From Stutzerimonas stutzeri (lineage in GTDB: Bacteria > Pseudomonadota > Gammaproteobacteria > Pseudomonadales > Pseudomonadaceae): a stretch of DNA of 64,000 bases. The translations under genes were made by a program, and so were the position numbers. Location: the NCBI RefSeq assembly GCF_002909485.1, contig NZ_PPXG01000002.1:372001-436000 (forward strand), given 5' to 3'. This document shows, piece after piece, positions 8,551 to 17,161 of this stretch. The stretch's first letter is position 1. Each line of letters begins with the position of its first letter. The notes under the pieces were generated by a model, which saw nothing but the letters and a program-made list of their open reading frames with translations, did no database searches and had not been told where the DNA came from.

Positions 8551-9656
8551 CCGCCAGCGTACAAGCCTTGTTCCAGCCCTTCGAGCTGGGTGCCCTCCGT
8601 TTACCAACCCGTGTGGTGATGGCGCCGATGACGCGTTCGTTCTCGCCCAACGGTGTGCCGACCGCAGATGTAGTTGAGTACTACCGCCGTCGTGCGGCCT
8701 CCGGGGTCGGCCTGGTCATCACTGAGGGCACCACTGTCGGCCACGCAGCAGCGAACGGCTATCCTCACGTGCCGCGCTTTTACGGCGAAGATGCACTGGC
8801 TGGCTGGAAGGCTGTGGTTGACGCCGTGCATGCCGCCGGCGGCAAGATCGTTCCGCAGCTCTGGCATGTCGGCAACGTACGCCGCAAGGGCACCGAGCCG
8901 GAGCCGGACGTACTCGGCTACGGCCCGATGGAGAAGCAGAAGGACGGGCAAGTCGTTGTGCACGGCATGACCAAGCAGGACATCGCCGATGTGGTTCAGG
9001 CCTTCGCCAAGGCCGCACGCGATGCCCAGGCGATCGGCATGGATGGCGTGGAGATTCATGGTGCCCACGGTTACTTGATTGATCAGTTCTTCTGGGCAGG
9101 TAGCAACCAGCGCACCGACGAGTACGGCGGTAGCCTCGCCAACCGCTCGCGCTTCGCCATCGAACTGATTCAGGCCGTGCGTGCGGCGGTGGGCACTGAT
9201 TTCCCGATCATCTTCCGTTTCTCGCAGTGGAAGCAGCAGGACTACACCGCGCGACTGGTGCAGTCACCCGAGGAGCTTGGTGAGTTCCTGGCGCCGTTGT
9301 CGCAAGCCGGTGTGGACATCTTCCACTGCTCGACGCGCCGTTTCTGGGAACCTGAGTTCGAGGGCTCCGATCTCAACCTGGCCGGCTGGACCCGTCAGCT
9401 GACCAGCAAGCCGACCATTACGGTGGGTAGCGTTGGCCTGGACGGTGAATTCCTGCAGTTCATGGTCAAGACCGACAAGGTGGCGCAACCAGCCAACATC
9501 GAAGGACTGTTGGAGCGTTTGAACAAGCAGGAGTTCGACCTTGTGGCCGTAGGGCGCGCGCTGATCTGCGACCCGGATTGGGCGGTGAAGGTACGTGAAG
9601 GGCGGATGGAGGAAATTCTGCCATTCAGTCGTGAGGCGTTGAAGACGCTGGCGTGA
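8547..9656 (+). CDS. Old Yellow Enzyme family NADH:flavin oxidoreductase (NemA-like)
   Basis: This is an FMN-dependent ene-reductase of 369 residues, expected to reduce activated alkenes, quinones, nitro compounds or N-ethylmaleimide with NAD(P)H. Visible motifs are VVMAPMTRSFSPNG at the N-terminus, the substrate-binding His pair in VEIHGAHGYLIDQFF, SNQRTDEYGGSLANRSRF, and the FMN phosphate-binding region DLVAVGRALICDPDW. The start ATGA overlaps the stop of the TetR-family gene, so the two are translationally coupled. A hairpin follows the stop. Confidence 0.93.
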   Translation: MTASVQALFQPFELGALRLPTRVVMAPMTRSFSPNGVPTADVVEYYRRRAASGVGLVITEGTTVGHAAANGYPHVPRFYGEDALAGWKAVVDAVHAAGGKIVPQLWHVGNVRRKGTEPEPDVLGYGPMEKQKDGQVVVHGMTKQDIADVVQAFAKAARDAQAIGMDGVEIHGAHGYLIDQFFWAGSNQRTDEYGGSLANRSRFAIELIQAVRAAVGTDFPIIFRFSQWKQQDYTARLVQSPEELGEFLAPLSQAGVDIFHCSTRRFWEPEFEGSDLNLAGWTRQLTSKPTITVGSVGLDGEFLQFMVKTDKVAQPANIEGLLERLNKQEFDLVAVGRALICDPDWAVKVREGRMEEILPFSREALKTLA

Positions 9657-9664
9657 ATGAGTAA

Positions 9665-9691
9665 CGGCAGCCAGAGGTGATCTGGCTGCCG
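9665..9691 (+). terminator. Hairpin after the Old Yellow Enzyme gene
   Basis: Two 11-base arms (CGGCAGCCAGA and its complement) with a five-base loop start nine bases after the stop codon. Only a short GTTCG follows, so this is a weak intrinsic or Rho-assisted terminator. Confidence 0.45.
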
Positions 9692-9778
9692 GTTCGTGGC
9701 CCTTGGTCATCAACGACATCCAAGCTTGCCAGACTGCCGACAAACGATTCGTCGGGTCAGGCGTATGCCGCCTAGCGT

Positions 9779-10534
9779 TTACGCCTGCCGATCCAACTGC
9801 CGGTTCGGCCCGCCCTCGCGCACCCAGAACAACGTAGCTCCCGCCACCGCTGCCGGCATGATCAGCAGGTTCAGCACCGGTACCAGCAGCGCCGCATAGG
9901 TCACCGCACCGAAGCTGAGGCTTTGCCAGCGGCGCTGGCGTAGCCAGCCCATCATGTCTGACCAGCTCAGCTTGTTGTTGTCGGCCGGATAGTCGATGTA
10001 CTGCACCGCCATCATCCACACGCCGAACAGTAGCCATAACGGCGCGGCCGCAAGGTTCAGCACGGGAATGAAAGACAACACCAGCAGCGCCAGCGCACGC
10101 GGCGCGAAATAGGCCAGCTTACGTAGCTCGCGCCCGATGGTGCGTGGCAGCATGGCCAACAGTTCGGCCCAGCTGAAGGGCGGCGCGGCATCTTCGCCGC
10201 GCACCACCACCTCGACCTTTTCTGCCAGAAACCCGTTGAACGGCGCTGCGATGATGTTGGCCAGCATGGTGAAGCTGAAGAACACCATCAGTACCACCAG
10301 CGCAACGAACAACGGCCAGAGGATGTATTCGAGAAACGCCAGCCAGGTCGGCAGGTTGGGCATGAAGGTGTCGACCCAGCCGCTGAACTGATCGATGGCC
10401 AGCCAGATCAGCCCGAAGAACAGCAGCGTGTTCACCGTCAACGGCAGGATCACGAACAGACGCAGCCCCGGGCTGAGCACCAGGCGTAGGCCTTCGCGCA
10501 GATATTGCGGGCCGGAGAGGGCGGATACTGGCAT
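9779..10534 (-). CDS. cysZ: CysZ-like inner-membrane sulfate transporter (EI24 family)
   Basis: The protein is expected to carry sulfate into the cytoplasm for cysteine synthesis. It has 251 residues with about four strongly hydrophobic segments and family signatures [17 protein letters not shown] and [16 protein letters not shown] lies six bases before the ATG. It is a single gene convergent with the Old Yellow Enzyme gene. I assign CysZ from family resemblance; transport itself is not visible in sequence. Confidence 0.85.
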   Translation of the reverse strand: MPVSALSGPQYLREGLRLVLSPGLRLFVILPLTVNTLLFFGLIWLAIDQFSGWVDTFMPNLPTWLAFLEYILWPLFVALVVLMVFFSFTMLANIIAAPFNGFLAEKVEVVVRGEDAAPPFSWAELLAMLPRTIGRELRKLAYFAPRALALLVLSFIPVLNLAAAPLWLLFGVWMMAVQYIDYPADNNKLSWSDMMGWLRQRRWQSLSFGAVTYAALLVPVLNLLIMPAAVAGATLFWVREGGPNRQLDRQA

Positions 10535-10559
10535 TGGCGTCTCCTGTAGAGCGTTGAAT

Positions 10560-10716
10560 CGTCGAAGGGGATAGCGGAGAGGGATAGTCTGTGACTATGG
10601 GCAGCATGCAGAACCTGAATTATCCGCAGCTCCGACAGGTGGGTAAGGTGACGTCCAACGGTTTCGGGTCATCCGCTCCTTTCAGCCTTCCCCAAGTGCT
10701 TGGGATGACCCTTTTT
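10560..10716 (+). ncRNA. Candidate small RNA on the plus strand between two minus-strand genes
   Basis: The gap between cysZ (start 10534) and the HopJ-family gene (end 10759) contains a terminator that works only in the plus direction, although no plus-strand gene precedes it. The segment before it is rich in GGA/GGGA motifs (GAAGGGGATAGCGGAGAGGG at 10564-10583), as in RsmA-titrating RNAs, but those motifs are also Shine-Dalgarno-like. No convincing promoter was located, so the 5' end given is arbitrary. No Rfam family can be named from reading alone. Confidence 0.28.
10666..10716 (+). terminator. Plus-strand intrinsic terminator with no obvious gene
   Basis: GGGTCATCC (10666-10674) pairs with GGATGACCC (10703-10711) and is followed by TTTTT. 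The loop contains a second small stem (CCCAAG with CTTGGG). On the minus strand the hairpin is followed by GAAACC, so it is directional. Confidence 0.6.
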
Positions 10717-10725
10717 ATTCCTCAT

Positions 10726-10746
10726 GAGCCGGGAAATACCCGGCTC
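10726..10746 (-). terminator. Hairpin after the HopJ-family gene
   Basis: GAGCCGGG and CCCGGCTC pair around AAATA, 12 bases past the stop codon in the minus direction. There is no T-run, so it is probably a weak end for the pterin-side operon. Confidence 0.4.
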
Positions 10747-10758
10747 GCTGCTGCAGAG

Positions 10759-11096
10759 TTATTGCTTGCGTTTGATTGGCTGTGTATCGAAGCGCACGCC
10801 AGGCAGGCCCGTTTCCATAAGTGCGCGGATGTTGCGGTGGTCGCTGCCGTTCGGGTTGGCCAATACCGCTTGGTAGTGCTCGCCGAAAGCGAGCAGCGCT
10901 TCTTCGGTGGTGAACCCTTCTAGCAGCGCGAGGCCCAGTGTCTTGCAGGAACCTTCGTTCTCGCCGGCAGCGTTCTCCAGCGTGCCGTTGACGAATCGGC
11001 TCGGCTGATAGTCGTAAGCGCCCTCGATGAAGGCGAGGGTTTCGCTGAACGCGTGGTTGTGATTGCGCAGGCTTGCGCGAAAGTCCTTCAGGTCGT

Positions 11097-11100
<4 letters not shown>
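10759..11100 (-). CDS. HopJ-family protein of unknown function
   Basis: A 113-residue soluble protein starting MNDLKDFRASLRNHNHAFSE and containing FIEGAYDYQPSRFVNG and NIRALMETGLPG, the signature of the small family named after Pseudomonas syringae HopJ. Despite the name, it shows no type III secretion signal that I can recognise and sits in a housekeeping context. Its ATG overlaps the stop of the DUF1244 gene by four bases, so the two are translationally coupled. The function is unknown; linkage to folX/folM suggests a metabolic role, by inference only. Confidence 0.8.
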
Positions 11101-11390
<290 letters not shown>

Positions 11391-11466
11391 CTCTTGGGTC
11401 TCGGCATTGGCTGAGGTCGGCCGGATCATAACCTTGCGTCGTTGAGCCGGCCAGCCTTGCGCAGGG

Positions 11467-11841
11467 TCAATCTCGATGAGCTGCCAGCGTGATCGATACC
11501 GACTCCGCAAAGCGCAGCGCATGGGGTTTGTCGACTTCTACCTCGGCGTAACGCACCTGCGGATAGCGCATGACCAGATCGAGAATTTCCTGGGTCAGGC
11601 GCTCAAGCAGGGCGAAGCGATTGTCTTCGACATGCTGGATTATCGCCTTAGTAATGGTGCGGTAGTTCAATGCCTGTTCGATGTCGTTCTCCCGTACGGC
11701 TTCTGCGGCCGGGTAGAGCATCGTCAGGTTGATCAACACGTCCTGGCGATTGAGGATTTCCTCCTCCTTGATGCCGATGTAGGTGCGCAACCGCAGGTCC
11801 TTGACGCGGATGCGTGCCATAGCGGGTTCCAGTCTGGGCAT
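11467..11841 (-). CDS. folX: Dihydroneopterin triphosphate 2'-epimerase
   Basis: The enzyme epimerises 7,8-dihydroneopterin triphosphate to the monapterin form, the branch that leads to tetrahydromonapterin, the phenylalanine hydroxylase cofactor in Pseudomonas. The 124-residue protein matches FolX rather than Fol[31 protein letters not shown] and [25 protein letters not shown] lies six bases before the ATG at 11841; an internal ATG at 11820 lacks such a site. It follows folM by 18 bases. Confidence 0.94.
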   Translation of the reverse strand: MPRLEPAMARIRVKDLRLRTYIGIKEEEILNRQDVLINLTMLYPAAEAVRENDIEQALNYRTITKAIIQHVEDNRFALLERLTQEILDLVMRYPQVRYAEVEVDKPHALRFAESVSITLAAHRD

Positions 11842-11859
11842 GGGGACTCCTTGCAGTTT

Positions 11860-12564
11860 TCAGATCAGGTGGCGGCCGCCGTTCACGGTCAGTGTGGTGC
11901 CGGTTACGTAGGGGTTGTCGAGCAGATAGCGCAGGCTCTGGTAGATGACTTCGGCGCCGGGTTCGATGCCCAATGCGGATTTGGCCAACGCCTTGCGGCG
12001 GTATTCCAGGGCGTCGTCCGGGTTGAACTGGATCAGCGCCGGAGCGATGCCGTTGACTTTGATCTCCGGGGCAAGGCTGGCGGCAAAGGACAGCGTCAGG
12101 TTGTCCAGTCCCGCTTTGCTTGCCGCGTAGGCGATGTGCTTCTTGCTGCCCTTGCGGGTGACGTCATCACCGATGTGCACGATATCCGCCGGGCCGCCGT
12201 GACGCAGCAGCTCCGCGCAGTGCAGGTTGATCAGATAGGGCGCGAGCATGTGCACATGGAACAGCTGTCGGAACGCCTCGGCTTCCTCGCCGGGGGCGTC
12301 TGGACGCCATTCGGAAGCGTTGTGAACGATTGCCCGCAGGCTGTCGGCTTGCTGTTTGAGGGCGTTAATAAAGCCGGTAATACCGGCTTCGTCGCTGAAG
12401 TCCGCCTGCAACGCCTGTGCTCCCAGGGCGCGAAGCCGACTGACGCTGTCACGCTCGCGGCGATAGGTGACGATGACCGGGAAGCCGTCTTCCAGCAGTC
12501 GTTCGGCACAATGCAGTCCGATTCGCTGGCTGGCTCCGGTGATAAGAATCGGGGCCTGATGCAT
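11860..12564 (-). CDS. folM: Dihydromonapterin reductase (short-chain dehydrogenase)
   Basis: An NADPH-dependent reductase making tetrahydromonapterin. The 234-residue protein is a short-chain dehydrogenase: cofactor loop ILITGASQRIG at 6-16, HNAS, the catalytic YAASKAG segment, and a C-terminal TVNGGRHLI. The adjacent folX supplies the preceding step. GTP cyclohydrolase (folE), often in the same cluster in pseudomonads, is not between them here. No strong Shine-Dalgarno is seen before the ATG. Confidence 0.93.
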   Translation of the reverse strand: MHQAPILITGASQRIGLHCAERLLEDGFPVIVTYRRERDSVSRLRALGAQALQADFSDEAGITGFINALKQQADSLRAIVHNASEWRPDAPGEEAEAFRQLFHVHMLAPYLINLHCAELLRHGGPADIVHIGDDVTRKGSKKHIAYAASKAGLDNLTLSFAASLAPEIKVNGIAPALIQFNPDDALEYRRKALAKSALGIEPGAEVIYQSLRYLLDNPYVTGTTLTVNGGRHLI

Positions 12565-12630
12565 GAAAATCCACTGGCGGAAATAGGCGAAACCGCCGTG
12601 TTTTTAGGCGGCCACTACAGGCGTGGCAGC

Positions 12631-13257
12631 TTACACCAGATCGGCCGGCAGCTCAGGTTGCAAATCGGGGTGCAGTCGCTGGTGCTGGCGATAGAGAAAG
12701 GAGCGGATACGCTCGGCGTCCTTTTCCTGGGTGAATTCGACTTCGTAGGCTGCCCTTCCGCCGGGCAGCTCGCGGACGCGATGGGCATCTATTTCCAGCG
12801 GACTGTCATCGGGCAGCGCCAGGCGCAGGTGGAAATGTTTAGGAGGCTTGCGGTGCTCGCCGGCATCGACCAGCAGGCCGTGCGGAGACAGCTCGTGCAC
12901 GCTGAGCGAGCTTTCGCCGCCGTCGTTTTCCAGCAGAGTAAGCGGTTCGTCCAAGTGCAGGCGCCAGGCGCGCGTTGTCGGACCGCGTTCGTAGATCACC
13001 GGCGGTGCCAGCTGCAGGTCAAGGCTGTGCAGTTCGTCTTCCCTGAGCTGCAGCGGGAAGGACATGCGGAAATCCTCGAATTCTGCCTGCAGCGACAGGT
13101 TGGCACGGGCGGCCAGTTGCATCAGCAGCTCGTTGGATTGCGCGCCACCGTCGATCCGAAAGCCTGTGGTGCGCTCCGCACTGGTACCACCATTGCGTTG
13201 CATCAGCTTGCGAATAAACGTCAGTTCGTCTTTGCTAAGAATCGTCTCTTCCGCCAT
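12631..13257 (-). CDS. PilZ-like domain protein with degenerate c-di-GMP motif
   Basis: A 208-residue cytoplasmic protein. The N-terminal 100 residues look helical and lack the usual RxxxR. A PilZ-like beta segment around SLSVHELSPHGLLVDAG has ELSPHG, where binding members have D/NxSxxG. It may therefore be a PilZ fold that no longer binds c-di-GMP, or binds something else. It lies 66 bases upstream of folM on the same strand and could be the first gene of that transcript. Family assignment is moderately sure; function is unknown. Confidence 0.65.
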   Translation of the reverse strand: MAEETILSKDELTFIRKLMQRNGGTSAERTTGFRIDGGAQSNELLMQLAARANLSLQAEFEDFRMSFPLQLREDELHSLDLQLAPPVIYERGPTTRAWRLHLDEPLTLLENDGGESSLSVHELSPHGLLVDAGEHRKPPKHFHLRLALPDDSPLEIDAHRVRELPGGRAAYEVEFTQEKDAERIRSFLYRQHQRLHPDLQPELPADLV

Positions 13258-13489
13258 GCGGATACCCTCGGAGGGACAGTGCCCTCCACATATGGCGTCG
13301 CGGATCGGGCCGCGTGTTTACGCCTGCTGCCACTACGGCCGCGGGTGGGGGAATCGCCCGTGTGACCGTTGGTTTTGTTTTTCGTTCCTTTTTCGGTTTT
13401 TTTGGACGTGCGGCTGGGTCTGAATAGGCTTGGAGCCCTGCTGTGGTGATTGCGGCATAATGCGCAGCTTTGATTGCCTCGGAGCGCAT

Positions 13490-13942
13490 ATGAAGGTTGC
13501 CATTCTTTCCGGGAGCGTCTACGGCACCGCCGAAGATGTGGCCCGTCACGCCGAACGCCAGTTGAAAGCCGCCGGTTTCGATACGTGGCACGACCCCCGC
13601 GCCCAGCTGCCGCGGATTCTTGACTTCGCCCCCGAAGCGTTGCTGATCGTGACTTCGACCACCGGCATGGGCGAGCTGCCGGATAGCTTCATTCCGCTGT
13701 ACTCGACCATCCGGGATCAGTTTCCCGCCTGGAGCGGCCTGCCCGGCGGTGTCATTGCCCTTGGCGATGCCAGTTACGGTGACACCTTTTGTGGCGGTGG
13801 CGAGCTGATTCGCGAACTCTACGCCGAGCTGGGCGTACGGGAAGTGATGGAGATGCTGCGCCTCGACGCCAGCGAGACGGTTACCCCGGAAACCGACGCC
13901 GAACCGTGGCTGGAAGCTTTCGCTACTGCCTTGCGCGCCTAA
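13490..13942 (+). CDS. Flavodoxin-like protein (MioC type)
   Basis: An FMN-binding electron carrier of 150 residues. The phosphate-binding loop ILSGSVYGTAEDVA is at the N-terminus, followed by STTGMGELPDSF and GDASYGDTFCGGG, typical of the MioC/flavodoxin fold. GGAG lies six bases before the ATG, and CATAAT at 13456-13461 is a plausible -10. It is divergent from the PilZ-like gene. The electron partner is not evident from the neighbours. Confidence 0.88.
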   Translation: MKVAILSGSVYGTAEDVARHAERQLKAAGFDTWHDPRAQLPRILDFAPEALLIVTSTTGMGELPDSFIPLYSTIRDQFPAWSGLPGGVIALGDASYGDTFCGGGELIRELYAELGVREVMEMLRLDASETVTPETDAEPWLEAFATALRA

Positions 13943-14048
13943 CTGTGGCTCGCCGGGTCAGCGGCCTGGCTGCGAGGGTAACTGCCGGCCTGGAACAGGC
14001 TGGCTAGAATCCAGGGCATCGCAATGACAATAACAAGAGGTGCCCTCG

Positions 14049-14825
14049 ATGACTGCGCTGCACGCTTTGCCTTCCCTGGAAACTCAAGTGAGCGCCGCCG
14101 AATGGCAGGCTCGGGTCGACCTCGCTGCCTGCTACCGGCTGGTTGCGCTGCATGGCTGGGATGATCTGATCTTCACGCACATCTCGGCCAAGATTCCCGA
14201 TGCCGATCACTTTCTGATCAATCCGTACGGGTTGATGTTTCACGAGATCACCGCGTCCAGCCTGGTCAAGGTCGACCTAGCCGGCAACAAGGTGTTGGAC
14301 GGTCCGTACGAGATCAACCCTGCCGGTTACACCATCCATAGCGCTGTGCATGAGGTGCGGCATGACGTTGCCTGCGTCATGCACACCCACACTGCGGCCG
14401 GGGTGGCCGTTTCGGCCCAGCGTCAGGGTGTGCTGCCGATCAGCCAGCAGTCGCTGTTCGTGCTGGCCAGTCTTTCGACTCATGGGTATGAAGGTGTCGC
14501 ACTGAACCACGACGAAAAAGCGCGCCTGCAGGCCGATCTCGGCGACACCGCTTTCATGCTGTTGCACAACCACGGCCTACTGACATGCGGAGGCAGCATT
14601 GCCGATACTTTTCTGATGATGTTCATCTTCCAGCGCGCCTGCGAAATCCAGATCATGGCGCAGGCCGGTGGCAGCGAACTCATCGCCATCCCCGAGCAGA
14701 TCCTGGCAGGTGCCAAGGCCATGGCTGCGGGCGTAACCCGCACTCGCTCGGGTATGGGCGGCGCGTTGGCCTGGCCAGGACTGCTGCGCAAGTTGGATGC
14801 GCAAAACCCAGGCTACGCCCAGTAA
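14049..14825 (+). CDS. Class II aldolase/adducin family protein
   Basis: A 258-residue zinc-type class II aldolase fold. The metal-binding His residues are visible in VMHTHTAAGVAVS and LLHNHGLL. The substrate is not predictable; relatives include fuculose-phosphate aldolase and enzymes on small hydroxy-acids. The ATG at 14049 has AAGAGG eight bases upstream and is preferred over a GTG three codons earlier. TAGAAT at 14005-14010 is a possible -10. It converges on the ACP phosphodiesterase gene, leaving 15 bases between stops. Confidence 0.9.
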   Translation: MTALHALPSLETQVSAAEWQARVDLAACYRLVALHGWDDLIFTHISAKIPDADHFLINPYGLMFHEITASSLVKVDLAGNKVLDGPYEINPAGYTIHSAVHEVRHDVACVMHTHTAAGVAVSAQRQGVLPISQQSLFVLASLSTHGYEGVALNHDEKARLQADLGDTAFMLLHNHGLLTCGGSIADTFLMMFIFQRACEIQIMAQAGGSELIAIPEQILAGAKAMAAGVTRTRSGMGGALAWPGLLRKLDAQNPGYAQ

Positions 14826-14840
14826 CGCAGTGCGCTCACG

Positions 14841-15413
14841 CTACATGGCTGTCTTGGCAAATTCCTGCAGCTGCGGATAGAAGCTACGGAAGTCCTGAAG
14901 TAGCGGATCGTACAGCTGTTCCAGTTCCTCCAGGCCGCCGGCCAGGCCATCCGGCCGGCTCAGGCGACGACTCATGTTCGCTAGCACCGTGCCCAGCACG
15001 TCGAATTCGCGGTAGCTGCCCAGCCAGTCGTGCGCTGCCATGTGTGGTGCGATCACGGCGAGCTTGCCCGGCAGCGCGGGCTCGTCATTCAGCGCCCGGT
15101 AGGCGCGCTGGGTAAACTGGTCCAGAGATTCGCCAGAGTAGTCTGACCAGTTCGCCGCCAGGCAGTGATCGAAGAACAGGTCGATCAAGATACCGGCGTA
15201 GCGGCGTCGCTCACTGGGAAAGCGCGCTTTGGCTTCCAGTACCAGCGGATGGCTATCGGTGAAGGCATCGATCTGCCGGTGCAAGCGAATGCCGGCTTCG
15301 ATCTGTGCCGGCCAGCGACCCTGCAGCGGACCTTTGACGAAATCCCCATAAAGGCTGCCGAGCATGTCAGCCGGGCTTGGGCCGCCGAGATGAAGGTGTG
15401 CGAGATAGTTCAT
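14841..15413 (-). CDS. acpH: Acyl carrier protein phosphodiesterase
   Basis: The enzyme removes the 4'-phosphopantetheine arm from holo-ACP, returning apo-ACP. The 190-residue protein resembles E. coli AcpH end to end: MNYLAHLHLGGPSPADMLG, GIRLHRQIDAFTD, and the metal-binding DLFFDHCLAANW. It lies 34 bases downstream of olsA on the same strand, so it may be expressed with the lipid genes. Confidence 0.9.
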   Translation of the reverse strand: MNYLAHLHLGGPSPADMLGSLYGDFVKGPLQGRWPAQIEAGIRLHRQIDAFTDSHPLVLEAKARFPSERRRYAGILIDLFFDHCLAANWSDYSGESLDQFTQRAYRALNDEPALPGKLAVIAPHMAAHDWLGSYREFDVLGTVLANMSRRLSRPDGLAGGLEELEQLYDPLLQDFRSFYPQLQEFAKTAM

Positions 15414-15447
15414 GGGCGAAGCTTAGCGCAGCGTCGATACAAGGTCG

Positions 15448-16221
15448 CTATGCGGCCTCCTTCGTTACCTCCTGCACCGGTGCGAACAGTGCGTGCTCGA
15501 TTGCCTGCTGTGCTCGCTCGGCAAGGTCTTTTCGGCTGAGTGAAGTGGCGGGGAACGGTGGCAGCAGGTGGATTACTACTTCTGCCACGTCACCGGCCAG
15601 TAGCCTACGCAGGTGCGCGGGCAGTTCGTCGTTGCCGATGAAGGGGGCCACGGTATCGGGTTTGCCGTTGCGCAGATAACGAATGGCGACGGGTTGAATG
15701 GCGCAGCCCGCTTCTATTGCACAGGCGAACAGCCTTGGGTGGAAGGTTCGTACGCTGCTGCCGTCAGTCGAAGTGCCTTCCGGGAATATGAGCAGAGGGT
15801 GGCCTTGATCGAGGTGGCGGGTCAGCTGCTGGTTGATCCGCGCTGCGTCGCCGGCACCGCGGCGGATGAACAGTGTGCCAGCCTGGCGTGCCAGCCAGCC
15901 AAGCACGGGCCAGCCAGCGACTTCGGATTTGGCGAGAAACGAAAGCGGCTGCAGCATCCCCAGCAACGGGATGTCGCACCAGGACACATGGTTGGCGACC
16001 CACAGCATTGGCTGCCCTGGCGGCTTGCCAATGATGCGCACGCGATAGGGTAGCGTGGCTGCGAGGCGAACCATGAACCAGCAGCTCAGCTGTTGCCTGC
16101 GTCGCAGGGATATACGTGCTGTACAGCGCTCGCCGAGGCTAAGCGCTGCTGCCAACAGTAGCCCCAACAGGACCACTGCGCCTACCCGCAGCAGGCGCCA
16201 GTACAGGCGCAACCGCGGCAT
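15448..16221 (-). CDS. olsA: Lyso-ornithine lipid acyltransferase
   Basis: A membrane acyltransferase of 257 residues that adds the second, ester-linked acyl chain to lyso-ornithine lipid. The PlsC-family HX4D box is NHVSWCD, followed by FIRRGAGDA and LIFPEGTSTDG. One or two hydrophobic helices lie at the N-terminus. The start codon abuts the olsB stop with no gap, so the pair is translationally coupled. By family alone it could be a general 1-acylglycerol-3-phosphate acyltransferase; the olsB neighbour decides the call. Confidence 0.87.
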   Translation of the reverse strand: MPRLRLYWRLLRVGAVVLLGLLLAAALSLGERCTARISLRRRQQLSCWFMVRLAATLPYRVRIIGKPPGQPMLWVANHVSWCDIPLLGMLQPLSFLAKSEVAGWPVLGWLARQAGTLFIRRGAGDAARINQQLTRHLDQGHPLLIFPEGTSTDGSSVRTFHPRLFACAIEAGCAIQPVAIRYLRNGKPDTVAPFIGNDELPAHLRRLLAGDVAEVVIHLLPPFPATSLSRKDLAERAQQAIEHALFAPVQEVTKEAA

Positions 16222-16968
16222 CTATACAGCTGCCTTGAAGTGACGGGCGTAGCGGGGGCAAAGCTCCTCGCGCTTTAACAGGATGAATATGTCGGCGACC
16301 TGGAAATCCGGGTCCCAGCAAGGTTCGCCGCAGATCTTCGCACCGAGCCGCATATAGGCCTTGAGCAATGGCGGCAGCTGGGCGGTGACGTTGTCGGGCA
16401 GTTCCAGCTCGGGGAGCGGCGTTCGCGGTTCCGCGTGTAGCAGCTCGGTGCTCAGGTGGCTGTCGCGCAGCCGTTGCATGATGGCGCGGGCCTGGATGCC
16501 GCCGTCGCGCATGGGGATGCTGGCGCAACCCATCAGGTAGCGGTAGCCGCCCTGATTAAGCACCTCGGCAAGTTCGCTCCACAACACGGCGATTGTCGCG
16601 CCATTACGATAGGCCGGCGCAACGCAGGTGCGCCCGATTTCCAGTACCGGCTCGCTGATGTCCGCCAAGCCGTGCAGGGCGAACTCTCCTTCGCTGTAGA
16701 AGCGTCCAAGCTGCCTTGCGGTGAGATGGTCCAGCAGGCGCGTGGTGGCGACTAGCTCACCGGTCAGGAGATCGCGCACACCGATATGTCGGCAATGAAT
16801 GTCGAAATCATCCATGTCCAAGCCGAGTTCGGCGCCATGCAGCTGGGCATCGAATTCACTGCTGAACACCCGATAACGCAAGGCTTGGGCCTCGCGCAGG
16901 GCCGGTTCGCCTTCCAGGCGTTCGGCTCGAAGTTGACGCGTGCTGCGTGGATCGACGATGGCATTCAT
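16222..16968 (-). CDS. olsB: L-ornithine N-alpha-acyltransferase
   Basis: The enzyme transfers a 3-hydroxyacyl group from ACP to the alpha-amino group of ornithine, the first step of ornithine-lipid synthesis; these phosphorus-free lipids often replace phospholipids under phosphate limitation. The 248-residue protein has the GNAT/autoinducer-synthase-like fold: [14 protein letters not shown] near the N-terminus, the Asp-rich [16 protein letters not shown], and [15 protein letters not shown]. The ATG at 16968 has AAGGAG seven bases upstream. It is directly followed by olsA. Confidence 0.92.
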   Translation of the reverse strand: MNAIVDPRSTRQLRAERLEGEPALREAQALRYRVFSSEFDAQLHGAELGLDMDDFDIHCRHIGVRDLLTGELVATTRLLDHLTARQLGRFYSEGEFALHGLADISEPVLEIGRTCVAPAYRNGATIAVLWSELAEVLNQGGYRYLMGCASIPMRDGGIQARAIMQRLRDSHLSTELLHAEPRTPLPELELPDNVTAQLPPLLKAYMRLGAKICGEPCWDPDFQVADIFILLKREELCPRYARHFKAAV

Positions 16969-17161
16969 GCTCTGTCTCCTTGTCCGCCGGTATGTGGCGG
17001 GTTGGCGATGCAACGCGAGCGTCTGGTTGTTATCGTTGGGCTCGACTGGTTTGGCCTGCTCAGGCTAGGAGCGGCGCATGTCGGCACTGTGACGATCGGA
17101 TGATGGTTGAATGACGGCGCGATCGTGGCGCCTGTACTGGCGACGGCCTTGGGAGATGAAC

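Noticed and set aside
11476-13365. A 629-codon open frame on the plus strand
   Set aside because: It lies antisense across folX, folM and the PilZ-like gene, which are recognisable proteins. Long antisense frames are a by-product of high-GC codon use.
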